This document shows positions 1-5,267 of a DNA stretch of 5,977 nucleotides, piece by piece (position 1 is the first letter of the stretch; every line of letters starts with the position of its first letter). Location of the stretch: the NCBI GenBank assembly GCA_022360335.1, contig JAKSCZ010000010.1, positions 1 through 5,977 of the forward strand, given 5' to 3'. This DNA is from Pseudomonadota bacterium (GTDB lineage: Bacteria; Pseudomonadota; Gammaproteobacteria; Steroidobacterales; Woeseiaceae). The notes under the pieces are model-generated. The model saw only the letters and a list, made by a program, of their open reading frames with translations, made no database searches and had not been told where the DNA came from. Made by a program: the position numbers and the translations under genes.

Positions 1-801
1 ATCATCGAGAGCGCGTTCGAGAACCGCGCACGGGGTTTCGACGACCGCAGCACCGTCGAAGCCGCGGTGAACGAGGCGATCGGCCTGCTCGACTCGGGCC
101 GGGCCCGCGTCGCCGAAAAGAAGGACGGGTACTGGCAGGTCAATCAATGGCTCAAGAAGGCGGTCCTGCTGAGCTTCGGTCTGCGCGACAACGAAGTCGT
201 CGAGAGCGGTCACAGCCGCTTCTACGACAAGGTGGCGATGAAATACGCGAACTACACGGAGGAACAGTTCCGGGCCGACGGTGTCCGCGTCGTACCCGAT
301 GCGATCGTTCGCAAGGGCGCGTTCGTTGCGCCGGATGTCGTACTGATGCCGAGCTACGTCAACATCGGCGCCTTCGTCGACAGCGGTACGATGGTCGACA
401 CCTGGGCAACCGTCGGCAGTTGCGCGCAGATCGGCAAGAACGTCCATCTCTCCGGCGGCGTCGGCATCGGCGGCGTTCTCGAGCCCATCCAGGCTGGCCC
501 GACAATCATCGAAGACGATTGTTTCATCGGCGCGCGTTCGGAAGTCGTCGAGGGCGTCATCGTCGAGGCGGGTTCCGTGATCTCGATGGGCGTCTACCTC
601 GGACAGAGCACGCGTATCTACGATCGCGAGACGGGCGAGATCAGCTACGGCCGTATTCCGGCGGGCTCGGTCGTCGTGTCCGGCAACCTGCCGTCGGCCG
701 ACGGCGCGTACTCGTTGTACTGCGCTGTCATCGTAAAACAGGTGGATGCGAGGACCCGCACCAAAACGGGCCTCAACGACCTGCTCAGAAATCTCGACTG
801 A
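1..801 (+). CDS. dapD: 2,3,4,5-tetrahydropyridine-2,6-dicarboxylate N-succinyltransferase (DapD), 5' end cut by window
   Basis: This cytoplasmic enzyme transfers the succinyl group of succinyl-CoA to tetrahydrodipicolinate in the succinylase branch of diaminopimelate/lysine synthesis, which feeds lysine and peptidoglycan. The frame is open from base 1, and the first visible residues (IIESAFENRA) align with about residue 7 of E. coli DapD, so only some six residues are missing; a GTG at 67 is internal, not the start. An N-terminal helical domain is followed by a left-handed beta-helix of hexapeptide repeats from about visible residue 100 to 215, with the signature VDTWATVGSCAQIGKNVH. Asp133 and Glu181 (visible numbering) match the E. 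coli active-site pair Asp141 and Glu189. The visible 266 residues agree with the 274-residue family length. The ORF is intact to TGA at 799-801, and the next gene begins 10 bases later. Identification is secure. Confidence 0.97.
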   Translation: MIESAFENRARGFDDRSTVEAAVNEAIGLLDSGRARVAEKKDGYWQVNQWLKKAVLLSFGLRDNEVVESGHSRFYDKVAMKYANYTEEQFRADGVRVVPDAIVRKGAFVAPDVVLMPSYVNIGAFVDSGTMVDTWATVGSCAQIGKNVHLSGGVGIGGVLEPIQAGPTIIEDDCFIGARSEVVEGVIVEAGSVISMGVYLGQSTRIYDRETGEISYGRIPAGSVVVSGNLPSADGAYSLYCAVIVKQVDARTRTKTGLNDLLRNLD

Positions 802-811
802 GGGACCGTTC

Positions 812-1162
812 ATGCTGACCGTTTACGGCATCAAGAGTTGCGACACCTGCCGCCGAGCGCGCAAGTACCTCTCCGAGCACGATATCGAGTTCCGCTTTCA
901 CGATATGCGCGATGACGGCCTCGACATCCGGACGCTCGAGCGCTGGTCGGGCCGCATCGACTGGGAGAAGCTGCTGAATCGCAGGAGCCTGACCTGGCGG
1001 CGCATACCCGAGGTCGATCGCGTCGGCATAACGAAGGAAAAAGCGCTCGCACTGATGCTCGACCAGCCGACGTTACTCAAGCGACCGGTCCTCGAGTCGC
1101 CGCAACTCATGGCGGTCGGCTTCTCCGAGAAACGCTTCGCAGAATATTGGACGAAGGCGTAG
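812..1162 (+). CDS. yffB: ArsC/Spx-family thioredoxin-fold protein, YffB type
   Basis: The 116-residue protein belongs to the ArsC/Spx/YffB group of small cytoplasmic thioredoxin-fold proteins; E. coli YffB is 118 residues. Its precise function is unknown in the family, and glutathione-dependent reductase activity has only been suggested. The opening YGIKSCDTC is the N-terminal strand and active-site loop, with Cys10 in the position of the ArsC nucleophile. The second cysteine, Cys13, makes a CxxC pair as in Spx, whereas E. coli YffB as I recall it has CDTI. The LLKRPVLE segment (residues 88-95) carries the conserved Arg91 and cis-Pro92 of the fold, and GFSEKRFAEYW closes the domain. The ATG at 812 is preferred over an in-frame codon at 746 inside dapD because it matches the family N-terminus and has GAGGGA at 800-805, which overlaps the dapD stop and suggests coupled translation. 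The stop codon TAG lies inside a REP-like repeat. Confidence 0.9.
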   Translation: MLTVYGIKSCDTCRRARKYLSEHDIEFRFHDMRDDGLDIRTLERWSGRIDWEKLLNRRSLTWRRIPEVDRVGITKEKALALMLDQPTLLKRPVLESPQLMAVGFSEKRFAEYWTKA

Positions 1163-1183
1163 GAGCGGCTTTAGCCGCGAATC
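1159..1183 (+). repeat. Short REP-type palindrome with GTAG head
   Basis: GTAG at 1159-1162 is followed by GCGGC (1165-1169), a TTTA loop (1170-1173) and GCCGC (1174-1178), a perfect 5-bp stem. The pattern GTAGGAGCGGCTTTAGCCGC closely resembles the REP elements I recall as dispersed in Pseudomonas, Stenotrophomonas and Xanthomonas genomes, where a GTAG head marks the 5' side and a RAYT (Y1-type) transposase mobilises the repeat. No transposase is in this window. The head supplies the TAG stop of the preceding gene. Copy number elsewhere in the genome cannot be seen, so family membership rests on shape and recalled consensus. Confidence 0.65.
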
Positions 1184-1189
1184 ATATTA

Positions 1190-1260
1190 GGTGTCAGTCA
1201 CCTTATTTCCAGTCTAAAGGTGCCAGTCACCCTTAGACTGGAAATAAGGTGACTGACACC
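1190..1260. repeat. Nested palindrome of three related 13-mers (REP/BIME-like)
   Basis: The 28 bases at 1190-1217 are the exact reverse complement of 1233-1260, with 15 bases between. The core unit GGTGTCAGTCACC occurs at 1190-1202, with one change (GGTGCCAGTCACC) at 1219-1231, and in reverse orientation at 1248-1260. Each unit is itself a small palindrome (GGTG, 5-base centre, CACC). The two outer units are joined to the middle one by mirrored 15-base AT-richer spacers (1203-1217 and 1233-1247). This design fits a composite of REP-like units (BIME) rather than a simple terminator. It fills the gap between two convergent genes, so it may also stop transcription from both sides; no T-run follows the stem on either strand. 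Confidence 0.8.
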
Positions 1261-1264
1261 GTAT

Positions 1265-2065
1265 TTACGCGTGCAGGATCGCCCTGATCTCGTGTGCGCA
1301 CAGCGTTGCGAGACCGGCGTAGATCCTCGGCGTACCGCAGAGGACGTGGCCCGTATCGAGGTAGTCCTCGCTGCCGTCGAGGCCGCTGACGATGCCGCCG
1401 GCTTCGCGGATGATCAGTGAGCCTGCCGCGAGGTCCCAGGCCTTGAGACCCGTCTCCCAGAAGCCGTCCAGGCGTCCGGCGGCGACGTAGCACAGATCGA
1501 GCGCCGCAGCGCCCGGACGGCGCACGCCCGAGGTATTGCGCACGACCTTGCCGAGCATGTTCAGGTACGGCGCGGTGTCGAGGTCGGCCTGTCGAAACGG
1601 AAAGCCGGTGCCGATCAGCGAATTCTCGAGCTTGTCGCGCCCGCTGACGCGGATCTTGTGGCCGTCCAGCGTCGCGCCGCCGCCCCGGGTCGCCGCGAAC
1701 AGCTCCTGTCGCATCGGGTCGTACACTGCGCCGGCCTCGATCCTGCCCCGGACCTGCACGCCGACCGATACGCAGAACTGCGGGAATCCGTGCAGGAAAT
1801 TGGTCGTCCCGTCCAGCGGGTCGATGATCCAGACGGTGTCCGATTCACCGTGCACGCCGGATTCCTCCGCCAGGATCGCATGATCGGGGTAGTGCCTGTG
1901 AACGGTCTCGATCACGGCATCTTCCGCGGCACGGTCGGCCTCACTGACGAAATCGTTGTGGCCTTTCTTCTCGACCTTGAGGCGGCCGAGCCTGTTGAGA
2001 TGCCGTATGAGTACGTCGCCGCCGTGCCGCGCCGCCATTACGGCGACATTCTGAAGTGCGTTCAT
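1265..2065 (-). CDS. suhB: Inositol-1-monophosphatase family protein SuhB
   Basis: The protein is a Mg-dependent phosphatase of the inositol monophosphatase family. In E. coli, SuhB also acts outside metabolism as a partner of NusA in antitermination complexes on rRNA operons; whether that applies here is inference. The 266 residues match E. coli SuhB (267). The metal and substrate motifs are present in order: Glu67-Glu68-Ser69 in the AEES motif, IDPLDGTTNF at residues 81-90 with metal ligands Asp82 and Asp85, and Trp210-Asp211 in the KAWDLAAG motif near the C-terminus. The ATG at 2065-2063 gives the family N-terminus (MNALQNVAVMAARHGG). The same frame stays open upstream to 2758, but that part runs antisense to trmJ and has no family resemblance. 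The gene is divergent from trmJ, as in E. coli, and convergent with yffB, its TAA lying four bases from the palindromic repeat. Confidence 0.96.
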   Translation of the reverse strand: MNALQNVAVMAARHGGDVLIRHLNRLGRLKVEKKGHNDFVSEADRAAEDAVIETVHRHYPDHAILAEESGVHGESDTVWIIDPLDGTTNFLHGFPQFCVSVGVQVRGRIEAGAVYDPMRQELFAATRGGGATLDGHKIRVSGRDKLENSLIGTGFPFRQADLDTAPYLNMLGKVVRNTSGVRRPGAAALDLCYVAAGRLDGFWETGLKAWDLAAGSLIIREAGGIVSGLDGSEDYLDTGHVLCGTPRIYAGLATLCAHEIRAILHA

Positions 2066-2113
2066 CGAACGATTCCGTCGGTGTGAAAGGGCTACTCGGC
2101 CGGTCGGCCGGGG

Positions 2114-2126
2114 CGGTAGAATACCG
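2114..2126. promoter_or_regulatory. Candidate overlapping divergent -10 elements for suhB and trmJ
   Basis: The 87-base gap between the two divergent starts contains a small palindrome, CGGTA-GAA-TACCG. Read on the plus strand it holds TAGAAT (2117-2122), one mismatch from the sigma-70 -10 consensus and placed to give a leader of about 23 bases for trmJ. On the minus strand it holds TATTCT (2123-2118), placed for suhB. No convincing -35 box is seen for either. A GC-rich inverted repeat, CGGCC-GGTC-GGCCG, lies at 2097-2110 alongside. This is a position-and-pattern call only. Confidence 0.35.
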
Positions 2127-2152
2127 GACTTTCCCTGCCGTGTCCCTTTGCA

Positions 2153-2875
2153 ATGTCGATACGCATCGTACTCGTCGGAACGACCCATCCCGGCAACATC
2201 GGGGCGGTTGCGCGCGCCATGAAGAACATGGGGTTGAGCGACCTCCGGCTCGTCGGACCGAAGGTCTTCCCGCACGAGGACGCGACGGCGAGGGCGTCGG
2301 GTGCATCCGACGTTCTCGACCGCGCGGTCGTCACGACGACCCTGGCCGAAGCGCTGACCGACTGCGTCTACGTCGCGGGCGCGAGCGCCCGCACCCGCGC
2401 GATCACCTGGCCGTGCATGAACCCGCGCGACTGCGCCGGGCGCCTGATCCGCGAAAGCGCGCACGGCAAGGTCGCCTGCGTCTTCGGCCCGGAGAAATCG
2501 GGCCTGTCGAACGAGGATCTCGATCTCTGCCATACCCTGCTCACGATTCCGACGGACCCGGACTTCAGCTCGCTCAATCTCGCCATGGCCGTACAGGTGC
2601 TGACCTACGAGATCCGCGTCGCGAGCACCCTCGACGAGGGCCCGACTTACGACGTCGAGGCCCCGCCCGCGACCGGCGAGGAAATGGAACGCTTCTACGG
2701 CCACCTCGAGCAGGTGCTGCGCGATATCCGCTTCCTCGACCCCGACAATCCGCGGCACCTGATGCGCCGCCTGCGCCGCCTGTTCATCCGGGCGCGTCCG
2801 GACAAGAACGAGATAAACATCCTGCGCGGCATCCTGACCGCGATGGACCGCGAGCGACAGGCCGACGATGACTGA
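2153..2875 (+). CDS. trmJ: tRNA (cytidine/uridine-32-2'-O)-methyltransferase TrmJ
   Basis: TrmJ is a SPOUT-class enzyme that uses S-adenosylmethionine to methylate the 2'-hydroxyl of nucleotide 32 in the anticodon loop of certain tRNAs. The 240 residues compare with 246 in E. coli. The N-terminal half is the SpoU domain: RIVLVGTTHPGNIGAVARAM holds conserved Asn15 and Arg21, FGPEKSGL (111-118) and SSLNLAMAVQ (139-148) form the trefoil-knot cofactor site. The C-terminal region, with RFYGHLEQVL and the ELNILRG-like ENEINILRG-type ending (here NEINILRGIL, 219-228), is typical of TrmJ as opposed to other SPOUT enzymes. The ATG at 2153 matches the family N-terminus although no clear ribosome-binding site precedes it. 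Its stop overlaps the next start by eight bases, so it is co-transcribed with the desulfurase gene. In E. coli and Pseudomonas trmJ also lies next to isc genes. Confidence 0.96.
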   Translation: MSIRIVLVGTTHPGNIGAVARAMKNMGLSDLRLVGPKVFPHEDATARASGASDVLDRAVVTTTLAEALTDCVYVAGASARTRAITWPCMNPRDCAGRLIRESAHGKVACVFGPEKSGLSNEDLDLCHTLLTIPTDPDFSSLNLAMAVQVLTYEIRVASTLDEGPTYDVEAPPATGEEMERFYGHLEQVLRDIRFLDPDNPRHLMRRLRRLFIRARPDKNEINILRGILTAMDRERQADDD

Positions 2876-4028
2876 GGCATTCGTCTACCTCGATTACGCC
2901 GCATCGACGCCGGTCGATCCGCGCGTCCGGGACCGCATGCGGGAAGCCGGCGAGATGACCTGCGCCAACCCGTCCTCGACGCACGCGGCCGGCCGCCTGA
3001 CGCACGGGATCATCGCGACGGCGGCCGCCCAGCTCGCGGGATTGCTCAACGCCGGTCCACGGACGCTCGTGTGGACGTCGGGTGCGACCGAGTCCGACAA
3101 TCTCGCGATCGCCGGCGGCGCCCGCTACCGCAACCATCGGGGCAGGCACATCGTGACGATGAAGACGGAACACAAGGCCGTGACCGACGTGTTCGAGCAG
3201 CTGGCGAAGGAGGGGTTCGACGTTTCCTGGGTCGAACCGGACGGGAACGGCATTCTCGATCCGGCCGCGTTCGAGGCGGTGCTGCGCGAGGATACCCAGC
3301 TTGCGTCGATCATGCTGGTCAACAACGAGACCGGCGTGATCCAGGATATCGAAGCGCTCGGCGGCATCTGCCGCGAACGCGGCATCCTGTTCCATGTCGA
3401 TGCCGCGCAGGCCGCGGGCAAGGTGCACGTCGACCTGTCGACGCTGCCGGTCGACCTGATGTCCGTCACCGCGCACAAATTCTACGGTCCGCAGGGCATC
3501 GGCGCGCTGTACATCGCCGATCGCCCGGGCTGTCACGTCGATCCGATCCTGTTCGGCGGCGGACAGCAGCGCCGCATCCGCCCCGGCACACTGCCGATGG
3601 AGCTCATCGCCGGATTCGGCATGGCGGCCGAGATCGCCGCGCACCGTATCGATGACGACCTCGAGCATCTGCGTGCACTGCGCGAGGCCCTGTGGGGCGG
3701 GATTCGCGACCTCGGCGGCATCCGGCGAAACGGCGATCCGGACGGCTTCCCGGGGATCCTCAACGTCAGTGCCGCGGGCGTCGAAGGGGAGAGCCTGTTG
3801 CTGGCGCTCGAACCGCTGCAGGTCGCAACGGGCAGCGCCTGCAACTCGAAGAGCCGGGAACCGTCCTCCGTCCTGCGCGCGCTGGGTCTCAGCGACACGG
3901 ACGCACAGAGCGCGATCCGGTTCAGCCTCGGGCGTCCCACGACGGCCGGCGAAGCGAGGTTCGCGGCGGATCGCTATCGGCAGGCCGTTCTGAAATTGCG
4001 CGGCCTCGCGCCCGGGGCCGGCGTATGA
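2868..4028 (+). CDS. IscS/NifS-type cysteine desulfurase with shortened C-terminus
   Basis: This PLP enzyme takes sulfur from cysteine, leaving alanine, and holds it as a persulfide for transfer to Fe-S scaffolds or tRNA-thiolation proteins. Class V aminotransferase motifs are clear: YLDYAASTP at the N-terminus, ATESDNLA (73-80), EHKAV with His102, HVDAAQ with Asp178 and Gln181, and TAHKFYGPQG with the PLP-binding Lys204. The catalytic cysteine is Cys325 in GSACNSKSREPS, inside the long loop of group I enzymes. The protein is 386 residues against 404 for E. coli IscS and stops at LRGLAPGAGV, roughly 20 residues short, so it lacks the C-terminal tail implicated in binding IscU. The ATG at 2868 overlaps trmJ by eight bases and gives the expected N-terminus; the stop overlaps the next start by four. 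The enzyme class is certain, but which sulfur acceptor it serves is not, so no symbol is given. Confidence 0.94.
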   Translation: MTEAFVYLDYAASTPVDPRVRDRMREAGEMTCANPSSTHAAGRLTHGIIATAAAQLAGLLNAGPRTLVWTSGATESDNLAIAGGARYRNHRGRHIVTMKTEHKAVTDVFEQLAKEGFDVSWVEPDGNGILDPAAFEAVLREDTQLASIMLVNNETGVIQDIEALGGICRERGILFHVDAAQAAGKVHVDLSTLPVDLMSVTAHKFYGPQGIGALYIADRPGCHVDPILFGGGQQRRIRPGTLPMELIAGFGMAAEIAAHRIDDDLEHLRALREALWGGIRDLGGIRRNGDPDGFPGILNVSAAGVEGESLLLALEPLQVATGSACNSKSREPSSVLRALGLSDTDAQSAIRFSLGRPTTAGEARFAADRYRQAVLKLRGLAPGAGV

Positions 4029-4399
4029 GCACCGACGATCCCTACGGCCCGCGGGTCCGGCGGCTGTTTGCGGCGCCGGTGCATGCAGGCCGGCTCGAAG
4101 ACGGCGAGTCGGTCGACGTCGACGAGCAGGACGTCCGCCTGCGCCTGTCGGCGGCGGCCGCCGCCGGCCGCATCGAGGCCATGCGTTTCGAGGCCCGGGG
4201 CTGCCCGCACGTGATCGCCGCGGCCGAAGCCGCCTGCGCGCGCCTCGAAGGCGGGCCCGTGTCCGGTCTCCTCGAATTCTCGGGCAGGGACCTTATGGAG
4301 AATCTCCCTGTACCCGTCGAGAAGACCGGGCGTATACTTGCGCTCGAGGATGCGGTTCGGTCGCTTGGGCAAAGGTTGCGCGACGGAACCGAGTCGTAG
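4025..4399 (+). CDS. IscU/NifU-N-like scaffold homologue lacking two of three ligand cysteines
   Basis: The 124-residue product resembles the IscU/NifU N-terminal fold. PVHAGRLEDG (18-27) corresponds to the NPKNVGSFD-type start of IscU, MRFEARGCPHVIAAAEA (53-69) to the RFKTYGCGSAIASSS segment, and EKTGRILALEDAV (99-111) to KIHCSILAEDAI. Cys60 matches IscU Cys63. The region that should contain IscU Cys37 and Asp39 (GAPACGD) has no cysteine, and the Cys106 position is Gly or Thr. The only other cysteine is Cys71. The HscA-recognition LPPVK motif is altered to LPVPVEK (94-100). It is therefore unlikely to assemble a cluster as normal IscU does, and could be an adaptor, sulfur acceptor or regulator. 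The start ATG overlaps the desulfurase stop (ATGA), implying coupled expression, and iscA follows at once. There is no frameshift or early stop, so it appears maintained. Homology is inferred from recalled sequences, not a search. Confidence 0.75.
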   Translation: MSTDDPYGPRVRRLFAAPVHAGRLEDGESVDVDEQDVRLRLSAAAAAGRIEAMRFEARGCPHVIAAAEAACARLEGGPVSGLLEFSGRDLMENLPVPVEKTGRILALEDAVRSLGQRLRDGTES

Positions 4400-4411
4400 A
4401 GGATGGATTAC

Positions 4412-4735
4412 ATGGCAATTTCGCTGACGGATGCGGCCGCTGACCGCGTACGCTCTTACCTCGGAAAGCGCGAATCGGGCCTCGGCCTGAGGCTCGGCGT
4501 GAAAAAGACGGGCTGCTCCGGCTATTCCTATGTCATCAACTATGCCGAGGAAATCGCGGGCGACGACGTCGTGTTCGTGGACAGGGGCGTCAGGGTCGTC
4601 GTCGACCCGGAGGCGCTGGCGCTGATCGACGGCACCGAGATCGATTTCGTCAAGAACGGCCTCAACGAGGCCTTCAGCTTCAGAAACCCCAACATCAAGG
4701 GCGAATGCGGCTGCGGCGAAAGCTTCAACGTCTGA
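4412..4735 (+). CDS. iscA: A-type iron-sulfur carrier protein IscA
   Basis: IscA-type proteins bind iron or Fe-S clusters and pass them to target enzymes. The 107 residues equal E. coli IscA in length and align along the full chain. The three conserved ligand cysteines are present: Cys35 in KKTGCSGYSY, and Cys99 and Cys101 in GECGCGESFNV. LGLRLGVKKTG and DFVKNGLNEAFSFRNPN are also close to IscA and closer than to ErpA or SufA as I recall them. Two in-frame ATGs exist, at 4403 and 4412. The second is chosen because it gives the family N-terminus (MAISLTDAAA) and has GAGG at 4399-4402 at a good spacing; the first would have that sequence overlapping its own start. The gene follows the IscU-like gene by 12 bases and probably shares its transcript. 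Unlike that neighbour, it retains every functional residue. Confidence 0.93.
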   Translation: MAISLTDAAADRVRSYLGKRESGLGLRLGVKKTGCSGYSYVINYAEEIAGDDVVFVDRGVRVVVDPEALALIDGTEIDFVKNGLNEAFSFRNPNIKGECGCGESFNV

Positions 4736-4752
4736 AATATCCGCCGTATAAT
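4724..4752 (+). promoter_or_regulatory. Candidate sigma-70 promoter for ndk
   Basis: TATAAT at 4747-4752 is a perfect -10 box in an AT-rich patch that stands out from its GC-rich surroundings. Seventeen bases upstream, TTCAAC (4724-4729) is a weak -35 match (three of six), lying within the last codons of iscA. Transcription would begin near 4759, leaving a leader of about 70 bases before ndk. Read-through from the upstream operon would still be possible. Confidence 0.55.
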
Positions 4753-4771
4753 TAATCGTTTACGTCTTCTG

Positions 4772-4794
4772 GCGCCCGGCAAGTCGGCGGGCGC
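4772..4794 (+). other. GC-rich hairpin in the ndk leader
   Basis: GCGCCCG (4772-4778) and CGGGCGC (4788-4794) form a perfect 7-bp stem with a 9-base loop, extendable by one G-T wobble. It lies between the likely ndk promoter and the ndk ribosome-binding site. No T-run follows, so it is not a standard intrinsic terminator. It could slow read-through, protect the mRNA 5' end or have no role; GC-rich DNA yields such stems by chance. Confidence 0.35.
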
Positions 4795-4828
4795 TCACCA
4801 TCACTGTCGGGGAACACGAGGAAATCAC

Positions 4829-5260
4829 ATGGCCGTTGAGCAGACGCTGTCCATCATCAAGCCGGACGGCGTACAGAAGAACCTGATCGGAGAGATCTAC
4901 AGCCGCTTCGAGAAAGCCGGGCTTCAGATCGTTGCGGCCCGCATGATGCATCTCACGCAGGAGCAGGCGCAGGGCTTCTACGCCGTGCACAGGGAACGTC
5001 CCTTCTTTGCCGACCTCGTTCGCTACATGACCTCCGGCCCCGTCGTCGTGCAGGTATTGCAGGGCGATGCGGCGATCGCGAAAAATCGCGAGATCATGGG
5101 CGCGACGAACCCGGCCGACGCCGATCCCGGCACGCTCCGCGCCGACTTTGCCGAGAGCATCGAGGAGAACGTCGTGCACGGGTCGGATGCGGCCGAGACG
5201 GCCGCCGTCGAGATCGCGTTCTTCTTCGGCGACGACGGTATCTGCCCGCGCACGCGATAG
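4829..5260 (+). CDS. ndk: Nucleoside diphosphate kinase
   Basis: Ndk passes the gamma phosphate of ATP to other nucleoside diphosphates through a phosphohistidine intermediate and so balances NTP and dNTP pools in the cytoplasm. The 143 residues equal the E. coli enzyme. The protein opens with EQTLSIIKPDGVQKN, containing the conserved Lys11. The catalytic His117 lies in the signature NVVHGSDAAETA, and the chain ends FFFGDDGICPRTR as in bacterial orthologues. The ATG at 4829 is well supported by GAGGAA at 4818-4823, five bases upstream. The gene has its own likely promoter, and rlmN follows after seven bases. The pair ndk-rlmN downstream of isc-type genes is the order I recall from Pseudomonas. 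Confidence 0.97.
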   Translation: MAVEQTLSIIKPDGVQKNLIGEIYSRFEKAGLQIVAARMMHLTQEQAQGFYAVHRERPFFADLVRYMTSGPVVVQVLQGDAAIAKNREIMGATNPADADPGTLRADFAESIEENVVHGSDAAETAAVEIAFFFGDDGICPRTR

Positions 5261-5267
5261 CGGCCTC

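Noticed and set aside
67..69. GTG at 67 as the start of dapD
   Set aside because: The upstream codons 1-66 align with the DapD N-terminus, so the gene begins before the window.
1190..1260. Classical intrinsic terminator
   Set aside because: The stem is far longer than usual, is AT-rich in its middle and has no T-run after it on either strand; the repeated 13-mer units fit a REP-type element better, although a termination role is possible.
1159..1260. CRISPR array or insertion sequence remnant
   Set aside because: There are no direct repeats with unique spacers of equal size, and no transposase coding sequence or target-site duplication.
2121..2143. Possible IscR type 1 site upstream of trmJ (ATACCGGACT)
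   Set aside because: The left half resembles the recalled consensus, but the right half-site matches poorly and no iscR gene is present in the window; chance is the simpler explanation.
2066..2758. Long in-frame upstream extension of suhB on the minus strand (would make a 497-residue protein)
   Set aside because: The extra part lies antisense to trmJ, has no resemblance to the phosphatase family and is low-complexity Arg/Asp/Val-rich as expected of a GC-rich shadow frame; the 266-residue form matches the family exactly.
2056..2871. 271-residue plus-strand frame overlapping trmJ
   Set aside because: An out-of-frame shadow of trmJ with an Arg/Pro/Gly-rich composition.
2784..3668. 294-residue minus-strand open frame opposite the desulfurase
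   Set aside because: It lies wholly antisense to trmJ's end and a clearly homologous desulfurase, is rich in Arg, Asp and Val, and shows no recognisable motif.
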